Shown: positions 14,863 to 23,045 of the stretch, piece after piece
Layout of the letters: each line of letters starts with the position of its first letter
Position numbering within the stretch: position 1 is the first letter of the stretch
NCBI GenBank assembly: GCA_022340865.1
Contig: JAJDNC010000097.1
Span: forward strand, 1-32,006
Source of the DNA: Gemmatimonadota bacterium
GTDB taxonomy: Bacteria > Gemmatimonadota > Gemmatimonadetes > Longimicrobiales > Gaopeijiaceae
Direction of reading: 5' to 3'
Length of the DNA stretch: 32,006 bases
Notes under the pieces: generated by a model
What the model saw: the letters and a program-made list of their open reading frames with translations, nothing else
Database searches by the model: none
Told to the model about the DNA's origin: nothing
Program-made: the position numbers and the translations under genes

Positions 14863-17679
14863 ATGCGCCTCTCGCTCCATCGCGGCCTCGCGCCGCGGCT
14901 CCACGGCCTCGCCCGGTACGGGGCGAGGGCCGCCGTGCTGTGCGTCCTCCTGGGGCCCGTCGCGGCGGCTCCGGCGCAGGTGTCGGCACCTGCCTCCCTC
15001 GCCGTCACGGCGCTGCGCGTGGAGCACCTCACCGACCCCCTCGGAATCGGCGCTGTCCATCCGCGGCTGAGCTGGCGGATCACGGCCGCCGGCAGGAACT
15101 CGATGCAGGCCGCCTATCGGGTACAGGTGGCCGCCACCGCCGCCGACCTCGCCGGCGGCAGGAACCTCGTCTGGGATTCGCACCGGGTCGCCTCCGGCAC
15201 GTCGGTGTTCGTCCCCTACGGCGGTCCCGGTCTGCGCTCACACACCCGTTACTTCTGGCGTGTCCGGGTGTGGGACACGAGTGGCCAGGCCTCCGCATGG
15301 AGCGCGGTGGCCTTCTGGGAGACGGGACTCCTCCAACCGGCTGACTGGACCGCGCGATGGATCGGCCCCCCACCGGATCCCGCCGACACCATGCCCACGG
15401 CGTCGCCCCTTCTCCGGCGCGCATTCCGGGTGAGCGGTCGGGTGCGGCAGGCGCGGGTGTACGTGACCAGCCTGGGCCTGTACGAGCTGTACCTCGACGG
15501 CACTCGCGTCGGAGACGCGCGCTTCACGCCCGGATGGACGTCGTACCATCACCGCCTGCAGTACCAGACCTACGACGTCACATCGCTTCTCAAGCAGGGA
15601 GACAACGCCGTCGGGGCGATGCTCGGGGATGGCTGGTATCGCGGGTACATTGGCTTCTCCGACCAGCGGGGCGTCTACGGGAAGCGCCTCGGCCTGCTGG
15701 TGCAGCTGGAGATTCGCTATGCCGACGGCCACACGGAGCGCATCGTCTCCGACGGGAGCTGGAGGACCGCCCCGGGCCCGGTGCGCATGTCGGACATCTA
15801 CATGGGCGAGACGTACGACGCGCGGCGCGAGCGGCCGGGCTGGTCGAGCGCTCCGTACGACGACCACGATTGGACGGCGGTCTCGGTGCTGGACCCGCCC
15901 GCGGCCGAGCTGGTCGCGCCGGTGTCGCCTCCGGTGCGCCCCGTAGCGGAGCTGAAGCCCGTGGCCATCTTCCGCGCCCCTTCGGGAGAGACGGTCTTCG
16001 ACCTTGGCCAGAACTTCGCCGGGTGGGCGCGTCTCCGCGTGCGGGGGCCTGCGGGCACGACGGTGACGATGCGCTTCGCCGAGGTCCTCGATCCGCAGGG
16101 CAACCTGTACACCGCCAACCTGCGAGGCGCCAAGGCGACGGACCGGTACACCCTCAAGGGCGGGGGCGAGGAGGTGTACGAGCCGCACTTCACCTTCCAC
16201 GGCTTCCGCTACGTAGGCGTGAGCGGGCTTCCCACCCCGCCGGACACGAGCACCATCACCGGTATCGCCGTCTCGTCCGACCTGGAAAGGACGGGGGCCT
16301 TCGAGACCTCCGACTCCCTCCTCAACCAGCTCCAGCACAACATCGTCTGGGGGCAGCGCAGCAACTTCCTGGATATCCCCACCGACTGCCCGCAGCGTGA
16401 CGAGCGGCTGGGGTGGACGGGGGACGCACAGGTCTTCGCGCCGACGGCCGCGTTCAACATGGGGGTCGACGGGTTCTTCTCGAAGTGGCTCGCCGACCTG
16501 GCACTCGATCAGCACGCCGGGGGCAGCGTCCCGGTGGTGGTCCCCAACGTCCTCGGCGGAGACTCGCTGCGCGCCGCCGGGACCGCGGGTTGGTCCGACG
16601 CGGCCGTGGTCGTCCCGTGGACGATGTATGTCGCGTACGGCGACCGCGCCCTCCTGGAGCGACAGTATCCCAGCATGCGCGCATGGGTGGAGTTCGAGCG
16701 CCGGCGGGCGGGACCGGACCTGGTCTGGCGGCCGGGCTGGCAGTATGGAGACTGGCTCGCCTATCACAGCACCGACGCCGCGTATCCCGGAGCCACCACG
16801 GGGACGGACCTCATCGCCACGGCCTACTTCGCGCACTCGGCCGACCTCCTGGCGCGGGCGGCCGAAGCCGTGGGAGACACCGCGGCCGCCCGGGCGTCCG
16901 GCTCCCTGTTCCACGCCGTGCGCACGGCCTTCGACCACGAGTTCGTCACACCGGCGGGACGTGTGGGTGAGAACACCCAGACCGCGTACGCCATCGCGTT
17001 GGCCTTCGACCTCCTTCCCGACTCCTTCGTGGCCCAGGCGGGGAAGCGCCTCGCCGGAGCCGTCCATGCGCACGGTGGCCATCTCACGACGGGGTTCCTG
17101 GGCACGCCCATCCTGCTGCCGGCTCTCAGCGCCACGGGACACCTCGACGTCGCCTACGCTCTGCTGCTGCAGCGGAGCTACCCGTCGTGGCTGTATCCCA
17201 TCACGCGGGGCGCCACCACCATGTGGGAGCGGTGGGACGGGATCCGGCCCGACGGCACCTTCGAGGATCCCAGCATGAACTCGTTCAACCACTATGCCTT
17301 CGGCGCGGTGGGAGACTGGATGTACACCACCATCGGCGGCATCGCGCCGGATCCGGCGTCACCCGGATACCGGCACGCGCGCATCGCCCCGCACCCCGGC
17401 GGCGGTCTCAGCAGCGCCAAGGTGTCCCTGGAGACGCCGTACGGCCTCCTCGCTTCCGCGTGGCACGTCGACGGAGGACGCTTCACCCTGGACGTGACCG
17501 TCCCCGCCAACACCTCCGCGGAGGTCACCCTGTGGAACACCACCGTCGACGCGGTGCGGGAGGGGGGGCGCAGCCTCGACGGCGATGCGGGTGTGAGGTC
17601 GGTACGTGCACGAGGGGACGACGTCATCGTCGAGGTCGGTTCGGGCCGCTACCGCTTCACCACCAGGGCGCGGCGCTGA
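14863..17679 (+). CDS. Alpha-L-rhamnosidase (GH78), exported
   Basis: A 938-residue glycoside hydrolase that removes terminal alpha-L-rhamnose from plant glycosides or pectic polymers. The ATG at 14863 has GGAGGAGG about 9 nt upstream and opens a signal peptide ending around VAAAPAQ. Domain order fits GH78: an Ig-like N domain (PRLSWRI, YRVQVA), a beta-sandwich with RYFWRVRVWD, the carbohydrate-binding region with PGWTSYHHRLQYQTYDVT, then the (alpha/alpha)6 catalytic domain. The catalytic DCPQRDERLGWTGDAQ motif places the acid at D513 (family variants use Asp or Glu), and the MWERWDG motif holds the base E789. A C-terminal beta domain with IAPHPGGGL and ASAWHVDG completes it. Length is normal. 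It stands alone, 12 bp from a convergent gene. Confidence 0.95.
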   Translation: MRLSLHRGLAPRLHGLARYGARAAVLCVLLGPVAAAPAQVSAPASLAVTALRVEHLTDPLGIGAVHPRLSWRITAAGRNSMQAAYRVQVAATAADLAGGRNLVWDSHRVASGTSVFVPYGGPGLRSHTRYFWRVRVWDTSGQASAWSAVAFWETGLLQPADWTARWIGPPPDPADTMPTASPLLRRAFRVSGRVRQARVYVTSLGLYELYLDGTRVGDARFTPGWTSYHHRLQYQTYDVTSLLKQGDNAVGAMLGDGWYRGYIGFSDQRGVYGKRLGLLVQLEIRYADGHTERIVSDGSWRTAPGPVRMSDIYMGETYDARRERPGWSSAPYDDHDWTAVSVLDPPAAELVAPVSPPVRPVAELKPVAIFRAPSGETVFDLGQNFAGWARLRVRGPAGTTVTMRFAEVLDPQGNLYTANLRGAKATDRYTLKGGGEEVYEPHFTFHGFRYVGVSGLPTPPDTSTITGIAVSSDLERTGAFETSDSLLNQLQHNIVWGQRSNFLDIPTDCPQRDERLGWTGDAQVFAPTAAFNMGVDGFFSKWLADLALDQHAGGSVPVVVPNVLGGDSLRAAGTAGWSDAAVVVPWTMYVAYGDRALLERQYPSMRAWVEFERRRAGPDLVWRPGWQYGDWLAYHSTDAAYPGATTGTDLIATAYFAHSADLLARAAEAVGDTAAARASGSLFHAVRTAFDHEFVTPAGRVGENTQTAYAIALAFDLLPDSFVAQAGKRLAGAVHAHGGHLTTGFLGTPILLPALSATGHLDVAYALLLQRSYPSWLYPITRGATTMWERWDGIRPDGTFEDPSMNSFNHYAFGAVGDWMYTTIGGIAPDPASPGYRHARIAPHPGGGLSSAKVSLETPYGLLASAWHVDGGRFTLDVTVPANTSAEVTLWNTTVDAVREGGRSLDGDAGVRSVRARGDDVIVEVGSGRYRFTTRARR

Positions 17680-17691
17680 ACAAGGGCTCCC

Positions 17692-18744
17692 CTACCGGAG
17701 CAGGAAGCCCTCCAGCAGCGGATCGCCGGGATCCAGGAGCAGCTCGCTCCTCCCGGTGATGTATGCCGAGCCCTCCACCTCGGGGATCACCGCCGCGTGC
17801 GGCCCCACGCTCGTCGTGTCCAGGACGCGCCCCCGGAACGTGGTCCCGAGGATGCTCTCGACCACGATCTCCGTGCCGACACCCACCTCGTGACGGGCGT
17901 GGTGGAGCGCCAGGCGGGCGCTCACCCCCGTGCCGGTGGGGCTCCGATCGACCTCTCCGTCGGCGAAGACGCAGACGTTGCGCGAGTGATGGCCCTCCAC
18001 GTGGGGAGCGCCCACGAAGATCGTGCCGTACAGGAAGCTCAGATCCGGCGCCTCGGGGTGCACGGGCTCGCCCCGCCCCACCACCGCGGCCTTCACCGCC
18101 CGACCCAGCTCGATGATGCGGCGGTGCTCCGCCGGCACGAGGGAGAGCCCGAAGGCCCGCGCATCCACGAAGGCGTAGAACGCCCCGCCGTACGCGACGT
18201 CGTAGCGCACCGCGCCCACGCCCGGCACGTCCACCTCCCGATCCAGCGCCACCGCGAAGGACGGCACGTTGGCGAACGCCACGGAGCGCACGCGACCGTC
18301 CTCGACCCGGGCTCGGGCTTCCACGGGGCCCGCGGGGGTGTCGATGCGGATGCGCGCGTCGCCGTCCTCCCCCGCACCCGCCACCAGCCCCAGCTCCACT
18401 GCCACCGTCGCCACGCCGATGACGCCGTGGCCGCACATGGTGCTGAAGCCCTCGTTGTGGGTGAAGAGCACGCCGAAGTCCGCATCCACGCTCACCGGCG
18501 GCACCACGATGCAGCCGTACATGTCCGCGTGGCCCCGGGGCTCCCACATGAGCGCCCGGCGCAGGCCGTCGTGCAGGGCCCGGGCCTCCCGCCTCGCCGC
18601 CAGGATGGAGCCCCCCGACAGCTCCGGAAAGCCTCCGAGGATCACCCTCAGGGGCTCTCCTGCCGTATGGGCATCCACGGCGCGCACGCGCCCCCACGTC
18701 GCCGGCGGGATCCACGCCCCCACACGCTCCGCCCAGCTTTCCAC
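17692..18744 (-). CDS. Trans-3-hydroxy-L-proline dehydratase-like (proline racemase family)
   Basis: A 350-residue member of the proline racemase superfamily. The first catalytic Cys is present (C104 in STMCGHG), but the second, found in racemases and 4-hydroxyproline epimerases within SPCGTG, is Thr here (T270 in SPTGTG). In this superfamily a Cys/Thr pair marks trans-3-hydroxy-L-proline dehydratases, which convert that amino acid to pyrroline-2-carboxylate. A GTG start at 18744 is chosen because AAGGAG lies at 18754-18759 and the frame gives the normal N-terminus (RVRAVDAHTAGEPLRV). Earlier in-frame starts would run into the divergent gene. Hydroxyproline catabolism fits the peptidase genes in the window, but no pyrroline reductase gene is nearby. 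Confidence 0.87.
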   Translation of the reverse strand: MESWAERVGAWIPPATWGRVRAVDAHTAGEPLRVILGGFPELSGGSILAARREARALHDGLRRALMWEPRGHADMYGCIVVPPVSVDADFGVLFTHNEGFSTMCGHGVIGVATVAVELGLVAGAGEDGDARIRIDTPAGPVEARARVEDGRVRSVAFANVPSFAVALDREVDVPGVGAVRYDVAYGGAFYAFVDARAFGLSLVPAEHRRIIELGRAVKAAVVGRGEPVHPEAPDLSFLYGTIFVGAPHVEGHHSRNVCVFADGEVDRSPTGTGVSARLALHHARHEVGVGTEIVVESILGTTFRGRVLDTTSVGPHAAVIPEVEGSAYITGRSELLLDPGDPLLEGFLLR

Positions 18745-18825
18745 GGAATGGTTCTCCTTGCTACGGCTCCCGCTTTTCGGAAGATTCAGACTTGGTTTCC
18801 CACCTGCCACTTTCAGGTAAGTGAC

Positions 18826-20193
18826 ATGTCCGAACATGGAAACGGAAGCTCCGGCGACGTAGAGACCTCCATCGCCTCCAAGCGGATCACGGATGCCGCG
18901 GCGCATCCGCACTCCGTTACGTCTCAGGCTCCGCCCACCGCTCCGGGGGCCATGGAGTACGACTACACCAACTTCTACTTCGGCGCGGGCAAGGACGCAT
19001 TCGCGCTCCTCGCTCCCTTCGACGACTGGTGGAGGGAGGTGAAGCCGGCCGGCTATTACCTGTACGAGCTCCCTCTGCACAGTGCCCCGTCCACCAGGGT
19101 GGACGTGGAGGACACCAAGACCCACGAGGTGCGCAGCGGGCTCATCAACTTCGCTTCGTACAACTATCTGGGACTGTCGTACCGCCCGGAGGTGAAGGAG
19201 GCCATCAAGGCCGCCGTCGATCAATATGGCGGGGGCTCCTCGGGCTCGCCCATCCTGAGCGGCACCACGGAGCTGCACCGTCGGCTGGCGGAGGAGATCG
19301 CCGACTTCAAGAAGAAGGAGGCCGCGCTGGTCTTCCCCACCGGCTACAGCGCCAACGTCGGCACCATCGCCGGCTTGATGCGCTCCGGTGACCTGGTCGT
19401 GGCCGATCAGTACGCGCATGCGAGCATCATCGACGGGATGATCCTCTCGAAGGCCACTTCGCGGTTCTTCCGCCACAACCGGGTCGAAGACCTGGACCGC
19501 AAGCTGTCGGGCCACGAGGGCAAGAAGCTGGTGATCATCGAGGGCGTCTACTCCATGGACGGGGACGTGCCGCCGCTGGCCGACATCGTCGCGGTGTGCC
19601 GCAAGCACGGGGCGCGCCTGATGATCGACGAGGCCCACTCGGCCTTCGTCTACGGAGCCAACGGCCGCGGCGTGGCCGAGGACCAGGGCATGGAGGACGA
19701 GGTGGACATCCACCTGGGTACGTTCTCCAAGAGCCTGGGAGGTCAGGGGGGGTACATCGCGGGAAGCCACCAGCTCGTGAATTACCTGCGGGGCTTCTCC
19801 CGCTCGCGCTTCTTCTCCTGCGCGCTCTCCCCCGCCGTGGTGGCCGGGTTGCGCAAGGCCCTGGAGCTGGCTCGGAACGAGCCGGAGCTGCGGACGCGAC
19901 TGTGGGACAACGTGGCGACCATGCAGAAATTGCTCGCCGACGGCGGCGTACCTACAGGAGACTCGACGTCACAGGTGATCCCCATCATGGTCCGTGACGA
20001 CGCGCGGATCTTCCAGATGGGGGAAGAGATCTTCCGAGAGGGCGTATTCATCAATCCGGTGAAGTACCCGGCGGTGGGCAAGCACAAGTCCCGCTTCCGG
20101 ATGTCCATATCCGCCGCTCACACAAAGGAGGAACTGGAGGAGGGCGCAACCGCTATCGTCCGCGTCCTTCGTCGTTACGGAGTATGCCAGTAG
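18826..20193 (+). CDS. Alpha-oxoamine synthase family PLP enzyme (Kbl/BioF/SPT-like)
   Basis: A 455-residue enzyme that condenses an amino acid with an acyl-CoA. Core motifs: NFASYNYLGLS (108-118), GGGSSGSPILSGTTELHRRLE-type region (135-155), the H198 that stacks on PLP, the DEAHS Asp268, and the Schiff-base Lys302 in GTFSKSLGG. The family includes 2-amino-3-ketobutyrate ligase, 8-amino-7-oxononanoate synthase and serine palmitoyltransferase; the sequence alone does not decide. An unusual N-terminal extension of roughly 45 residues, Ser/Ala/His-rich, precedes the core. The ATG at 18826 has AGGTAAG upstream. The next gene overlaps its stop by 10 bases, so product and partner probably act together. 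Confidence 0.9.
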   Translation: MSEHGNGSSGDVETSIASKRITDAAAHPHSVTSQAPPTAPGAMEYDYTNFYFGAGKDAFALLAPFDDWWREVKPAGYYLYELPLHSAPSTRVDVEDTKTHEVRSGLINFASYNYLGLSYRPEVKEAIKAAVDQYGGGSSGSPILSGTTELHRRLAEEIADFKKKEAALVFPTGYSANVGTIAGLMRSGDLVVADQYAHASIIDGMILSKATSRFFRHNRVEDLDRKLSGHEGKKLVIIEGVYSMDGDVPPLADIVAVCRKHGARLMIDEAHSAFVYGANGRGVAEDQGMEDEVDIHLGTFSKSLGGQGGYIAGSHQLVNYLRGFSRSRFFSCALSPAVVAGLRKALELARNEPELRTRLWDNVATMQKLLADGGVPTGDSTSQVIPIMVRDDARIFQMGEEIFREGVFINPVKYPAVGKHKSRFRMSISAAHTKEELEEGATAIVRVLRRYGVCQ

Positions 20194-20846
20194 GGGAGTA
20201 TGATTTTCGCACAGGGGTGAGCGCCTTCTTCGAGATGGCGACGCCCGACGCGCTGGCGGTCCTGCCCGCGTACCTGCAACCTATCGAGGTGCGCCACCAG
20301 CGAAGTGTGCTTTCCGTTACGGCCTTTCTCTTCGAAGAGAGTGAAGTGGGGCCTTACACGGAACTCATGTTCGCGGTGATCGTGCCACCGATGGTGGCCA
20401 AGTGGGGTCAGCACGCCAAGGCGGGGTTCTACCCGTTCCTGGCGGCCACGAGCTCCGAGCGGGCGCGTCGGCAGCGGGCTGAGCGCTATCACTTCCGCTA
20501 TCTCGAGCAGGACATCGACGCGCAGTTCATCGAGACCGAGGACCGCATCCGCGTGCGCGCGTGGAGCGTGGGCAAGCCCGTGGTGGACTTCAGCGTCACC
20601 CAGGGAGCCTGGGAGTCCACGAGCCACCTTCTTCAGGGCTTCACGGCCGCGGGAGATCAGCGTTTCCGCACCACCGTGCAGATCTCGGGAGAGTATACGG
20701 TGCACGAGAACGAGCGCGGCACGATGACGCTGTTTCCGCACCCCATGATCGCGCCGCTGCTGGGCCGCGAGGTGTCGGCCTATCCGTTCCGGGAGCACTG
20801 GTTCAAGAACGGAACCGAGGTCTTCTACGGCCTCGAGGCGTTCTAG
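20184..20846 (+). CDS. Acetoacetate decarboxylase-like protein
   Basis: A 220-residue protein with features of the acetoacetate decarboxylase fold: a central VGPYTELMFAVIVPP strand pair that matches the family's conserved VGPYxEL segment, preceded by a domain comparing with 'LPxxLxP'-type sequence (VLPAYLQPIEV). A Lys equivalent to the decarboxylase Schiff-base residue cannot be identified with confidence, so decarboxylation is not assured; some family members are lyases, aldolases or dehydratases. The ATG at 20184 overlaps the upstream stop; a GTG at 20217 is an alternative. Coupling with an alpha-oxoamine synthase, whose products are beta-keto intermediates, suggests it may process the same compound. 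No signal peptide or membrane helix. Confidence 0.65.
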   Translation: MPVGEYDFRTGVSAFFEMATPDALAVLPAYLQPIEVRHQRSVLSVTAFLFEESEVGPYTELMFAVIVPPMVAKWGQHAKAGFYPFLAATSSERARRQRAERYHFRYLEQDIDAQFIETEDRIRVRAWSVGKPVVDFSVTQGAWESTSHLLQGFTAAGDQRFRTTVQISGEYTVHENERGTMTLFPHPMIAPLLGREVSAYPFREHWFKNGTEVFYGLEAF

Positions 20847-20913
20847 GCTCGAACGGGCGCCGGTGGCAGGGCGGGGCACGGAGTGCAGCCCGGCCGGGCC
20901 TCGATGCAGCCCC

Positions 20914-20945
20914 GCGCCCGCGACCGGTTCGAGACGGTCGGGCGC
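20914..20945. terminator. Hairpin between convergent genes
   Basis: GCGCCC plus GACCG on the left arm pair with CGGTC plus GGGCGC on the right, with a 2-nt bulge (20920-20921) and an 8-nt loop. It lies in the 166-bp gap between the convergent decarboxylase-like gene and the MoeA fusion gene. No T-run. Nothing else is seen in this gap. Confidence 0.5.
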
Positions 20946-21012
20946 CGCCGCGGGCCCGGCGAGGGGTGTCAGAGGCCTTCCGGGCAGGGCGAAGCTCGGC
21001 GCTCCTGCCATC

Positions 21013-23001
21013 TCACCCCACCGGGCTGCCGGTCTTCGCGTCCGGCATGAACCCGGGTAGCGCGCCCAGGGCGTCCCGGAACTCACCGGACCGCAGAACC
21101 TCCAGAAAGGCCTGTACGGGCTCGCGCTCCACCCGGTCGCGAAGGCCCAGGAAGTCGTACTCCTCGTCTCTCAGGGGTGCGAACCCGAGCCCGTAGGCTA
21201 CGGCCACCGCCTCGATTCCCAGCCCCCAGTCGGCGCGGCCCGACGCCACGGCGGCAGCCACGGCGTTGTGGGAGCGGGTCTCCGCGTCGTAGCCGGCGAT
21301 CCCCCCTCGCAGCGCCTCGGGGGAGACACCCCTGGTGCGGGCGATGTCCTCGAGGAGGAGGTCCAGGAGCACGCGCGTGCCCGCTCCCCGGGAGCGGTTG
21401 AGCATGCGCAGCTCCGCCATCGCCACCAGGGCCTCGAGGGTGGGGGGATTCCCGGAGAACTGCTCCTTGCGGAAGTAGATGCCCTGCCGCCTGACATAGC
21501 CCCTCACCAGGACTCCGTCGGGGCCCAGCCGCTCAAGCGCCTGGCGGTTGTACTCGCCCGAGTCCGGGTCCAGGAGGTGCACTCCCGCAAGGTCGGCCTC
21601 GCCCCTGGCACACGCCTCGACGCCGGCCGACGAGCCGACGTTGACGACCTTGGCCGTGAGCCCGCGCCTCTTCCTCAACATCCCCAGGGCCAGGTCGACC
21701 CCCCGGCAATGGCTGCCGATGAGGGCCAGGTCCGCCACCCGGAGCGTGCGGGCCAGGGGCGCCACCCGCACCGTCTCTCCCTCCCGCAGAACGCTGCGGT
21801 CGGCAGCCACCTCCACGGTGCCGTCCGCCTGCGCGAAGGCGTAGATGGAGCCGGATGCCCCGGTGATGGGGTACGCGGCGGGGTCTCCCACGGCGCGGGG
21901 GACCACATGAACGAGCACGTGCTCGTGCCGTCCCTCGGCGGAGTGATATCGCACCGCCAGGCGCGCCTGCACGGGCTCGGCCTCCGTCTCCACCGGCACG
22001 TTGGCGAGGCGCCGCAGGACGGGAGCGACGAAGAGGTTGAAAGTGACGATGGCGGACGTGGGAAAGCCGGGGAGCACCGCCACCGGCCGCCCCTCCCATG
22101 CGGCGAGGACGATGGGCTTTCCGGGCTTGATGGCCACGCCATGGACGAGAATGCCCGGGCGCGCCGTGCCGTCGATGATCCCGAAGGTCAGATCGCCGGC
22201 GCCCTTGGAGGTCCCCCCCGAGAGGATGACGACGTCGAACCCCGCACGTGCCGTCTCGCACGCCGCCCGAAGCGCCCCTTCGTCGTCGGGGACGACGCCG
22301 AGAAACTCGGCCTCCCCCCCGTTGTCCCGCACGGCACCCGCCACCGTGGCCGAATTGGAATCGTAGATCTTGCCTGCCTCCAGCGGTCGGCCCGGGGAGA
22401 CGAGCTCGTCACCGGTGGAGATGATGGCGACCCGCGGCCGCCTGGACACGCGAACCGTGGCGATGCCGAGTGCGGCGAGCACGCCGAGCTCCCGGGTGGT
22501 CAGCCTCTGGCCGGCGCGGAGAGCGGTCTCGCCCATGCGCATGTCGGCGCCGGCGGCCTGGATGTTCGCTCCCGGCGCGACGGGCTTGTAGAGGAGGAGC
22601 CTCCCACCGTCGACCTCGCTGTGCTCGACCATCTGCACCGCGTCGGCACCACGCGGAACCATGCCGCCCGTGGCCACTTCCAGCGCCATGCCGCTCGCCA
22701 CCTCGGTCTTCGGCACGGCGCCGGCGGGTGCCGTCTCGGCAACGAGCTCCAGGGAGACAGGTGCGTCCTCCTCGGCACCGAAGGTGTCGGCCGCCCGCAC
22801 GGCGTACCCGTCCACGAGGGCGCGATCGAAGGGCGGCACGTCCATGGGCACGACGATGTCGTCGTCGAGGATGCGGCCCTGGGCCTCCGACAGGGACACG
22901 TCCTCGCCCCCCAGCGGCTCCAGCTTCAGCGCGGCGTGCCAGATGCGCTCCGCCTCGGACGTGGTCACCGTCTTCAGGAAATGGATGCCCTTCCGTGCCA
23001 T
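21013..23001 (-). CDS. MoeA-type molybdopterin molybdotransferase fused to PBP-like domain
   Basis: A 662-residue two-domain protein. Residues 1 to about 410 are MoeA-like and insert molybdate or tungstate into molybdopterin: the VDGYAVRAADTFGA, GGMVPRGADAVQMVE, ISTGDELV, YDSNS, SGGTSKGAGD and PGFPTSAIVTF motifs are all present. Residues 418-662 form the periplasmic-binding-like domain known from archaeal and some bacterial MoeA fusions (SHCRGVDLAL at its start, then SRGAGTRVLLDLL, SHNAVAAAVASGRADWGLGIEAVA). It has no signal peptide, so the binding domain acts in the cytoplasm, perhaps sensing oxyanion or cofactor. The ATG at 23001 has GGGAGG upstream. It sits 44 bp after a second moeA gene and divergent to a tungsten-enzyme operon. 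Confidence 0.93.
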   Translation of the reverse strand: MARKGIHFLKTVTTSEAERIWHAALKLEPLGGEDVSLSEAQGRILDDDIVVPMDVPPFDRALVDGYAVRAADTFGAEEDAPVSLELVAETAPAGAVPKTEVASGMALEVATGGMVPRGADAVQMVEHSEVDGGRLLLYKPVAPGANIQAAGADMRMGETALRAGQRLTTRELGVLAALGIATVRVSRRPRVAIISTGDELVSPGRPLEAGKIYDSNSATVAGAVRDNGGEAEFLGVVPDDEGALRAACETARAGFDVVILSGGTSKGAGDLTFGIIDGTARPGILVHGVAIKPGKPIVLAAWEGRPVAVLPGFPTSAIVTFNLFVAPVLRRLANVPVETEAEPVQARLAVRYHSAEGRHEHVLVHVVPRAVGDPAAYPITGASGSIYAFAQADGTVEVAADRSVLREGETVRVAPLARTLRVADLALIGSHCRGVDLALGMLRKRRGLTAKVVNVGSSAGVEACARGEADLAGVHLLDPDSGEYNRQALERLGPDGVLVRGYVRRQGIYFRKEQFSGNPPTLEALVAMAELRMLNRSRGAGTRVLLDLLLEDIARTRGVSPEALRGGIAGYDAETRSHNAVAAAVASGRADWGLGIEAVAVAYGLGFAPLRDEEYDFLGLRDRVEREPVQAFLEVLRSGEFRDALGALPGFMPDAKTGSPVG

Positions 23002-23045
23002 GGCCCAACCCTCCCGGATCTGAGTGGCTCGAAGCCGCTTCCCCG

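Noticed and set aside
15238..17292. 684-codon minus-strand frame opposite the rhamnosidase gene
   Set aside because: Shadow frame of high-GC codon bias; no domain, and it crosses an intact GH78 gene.
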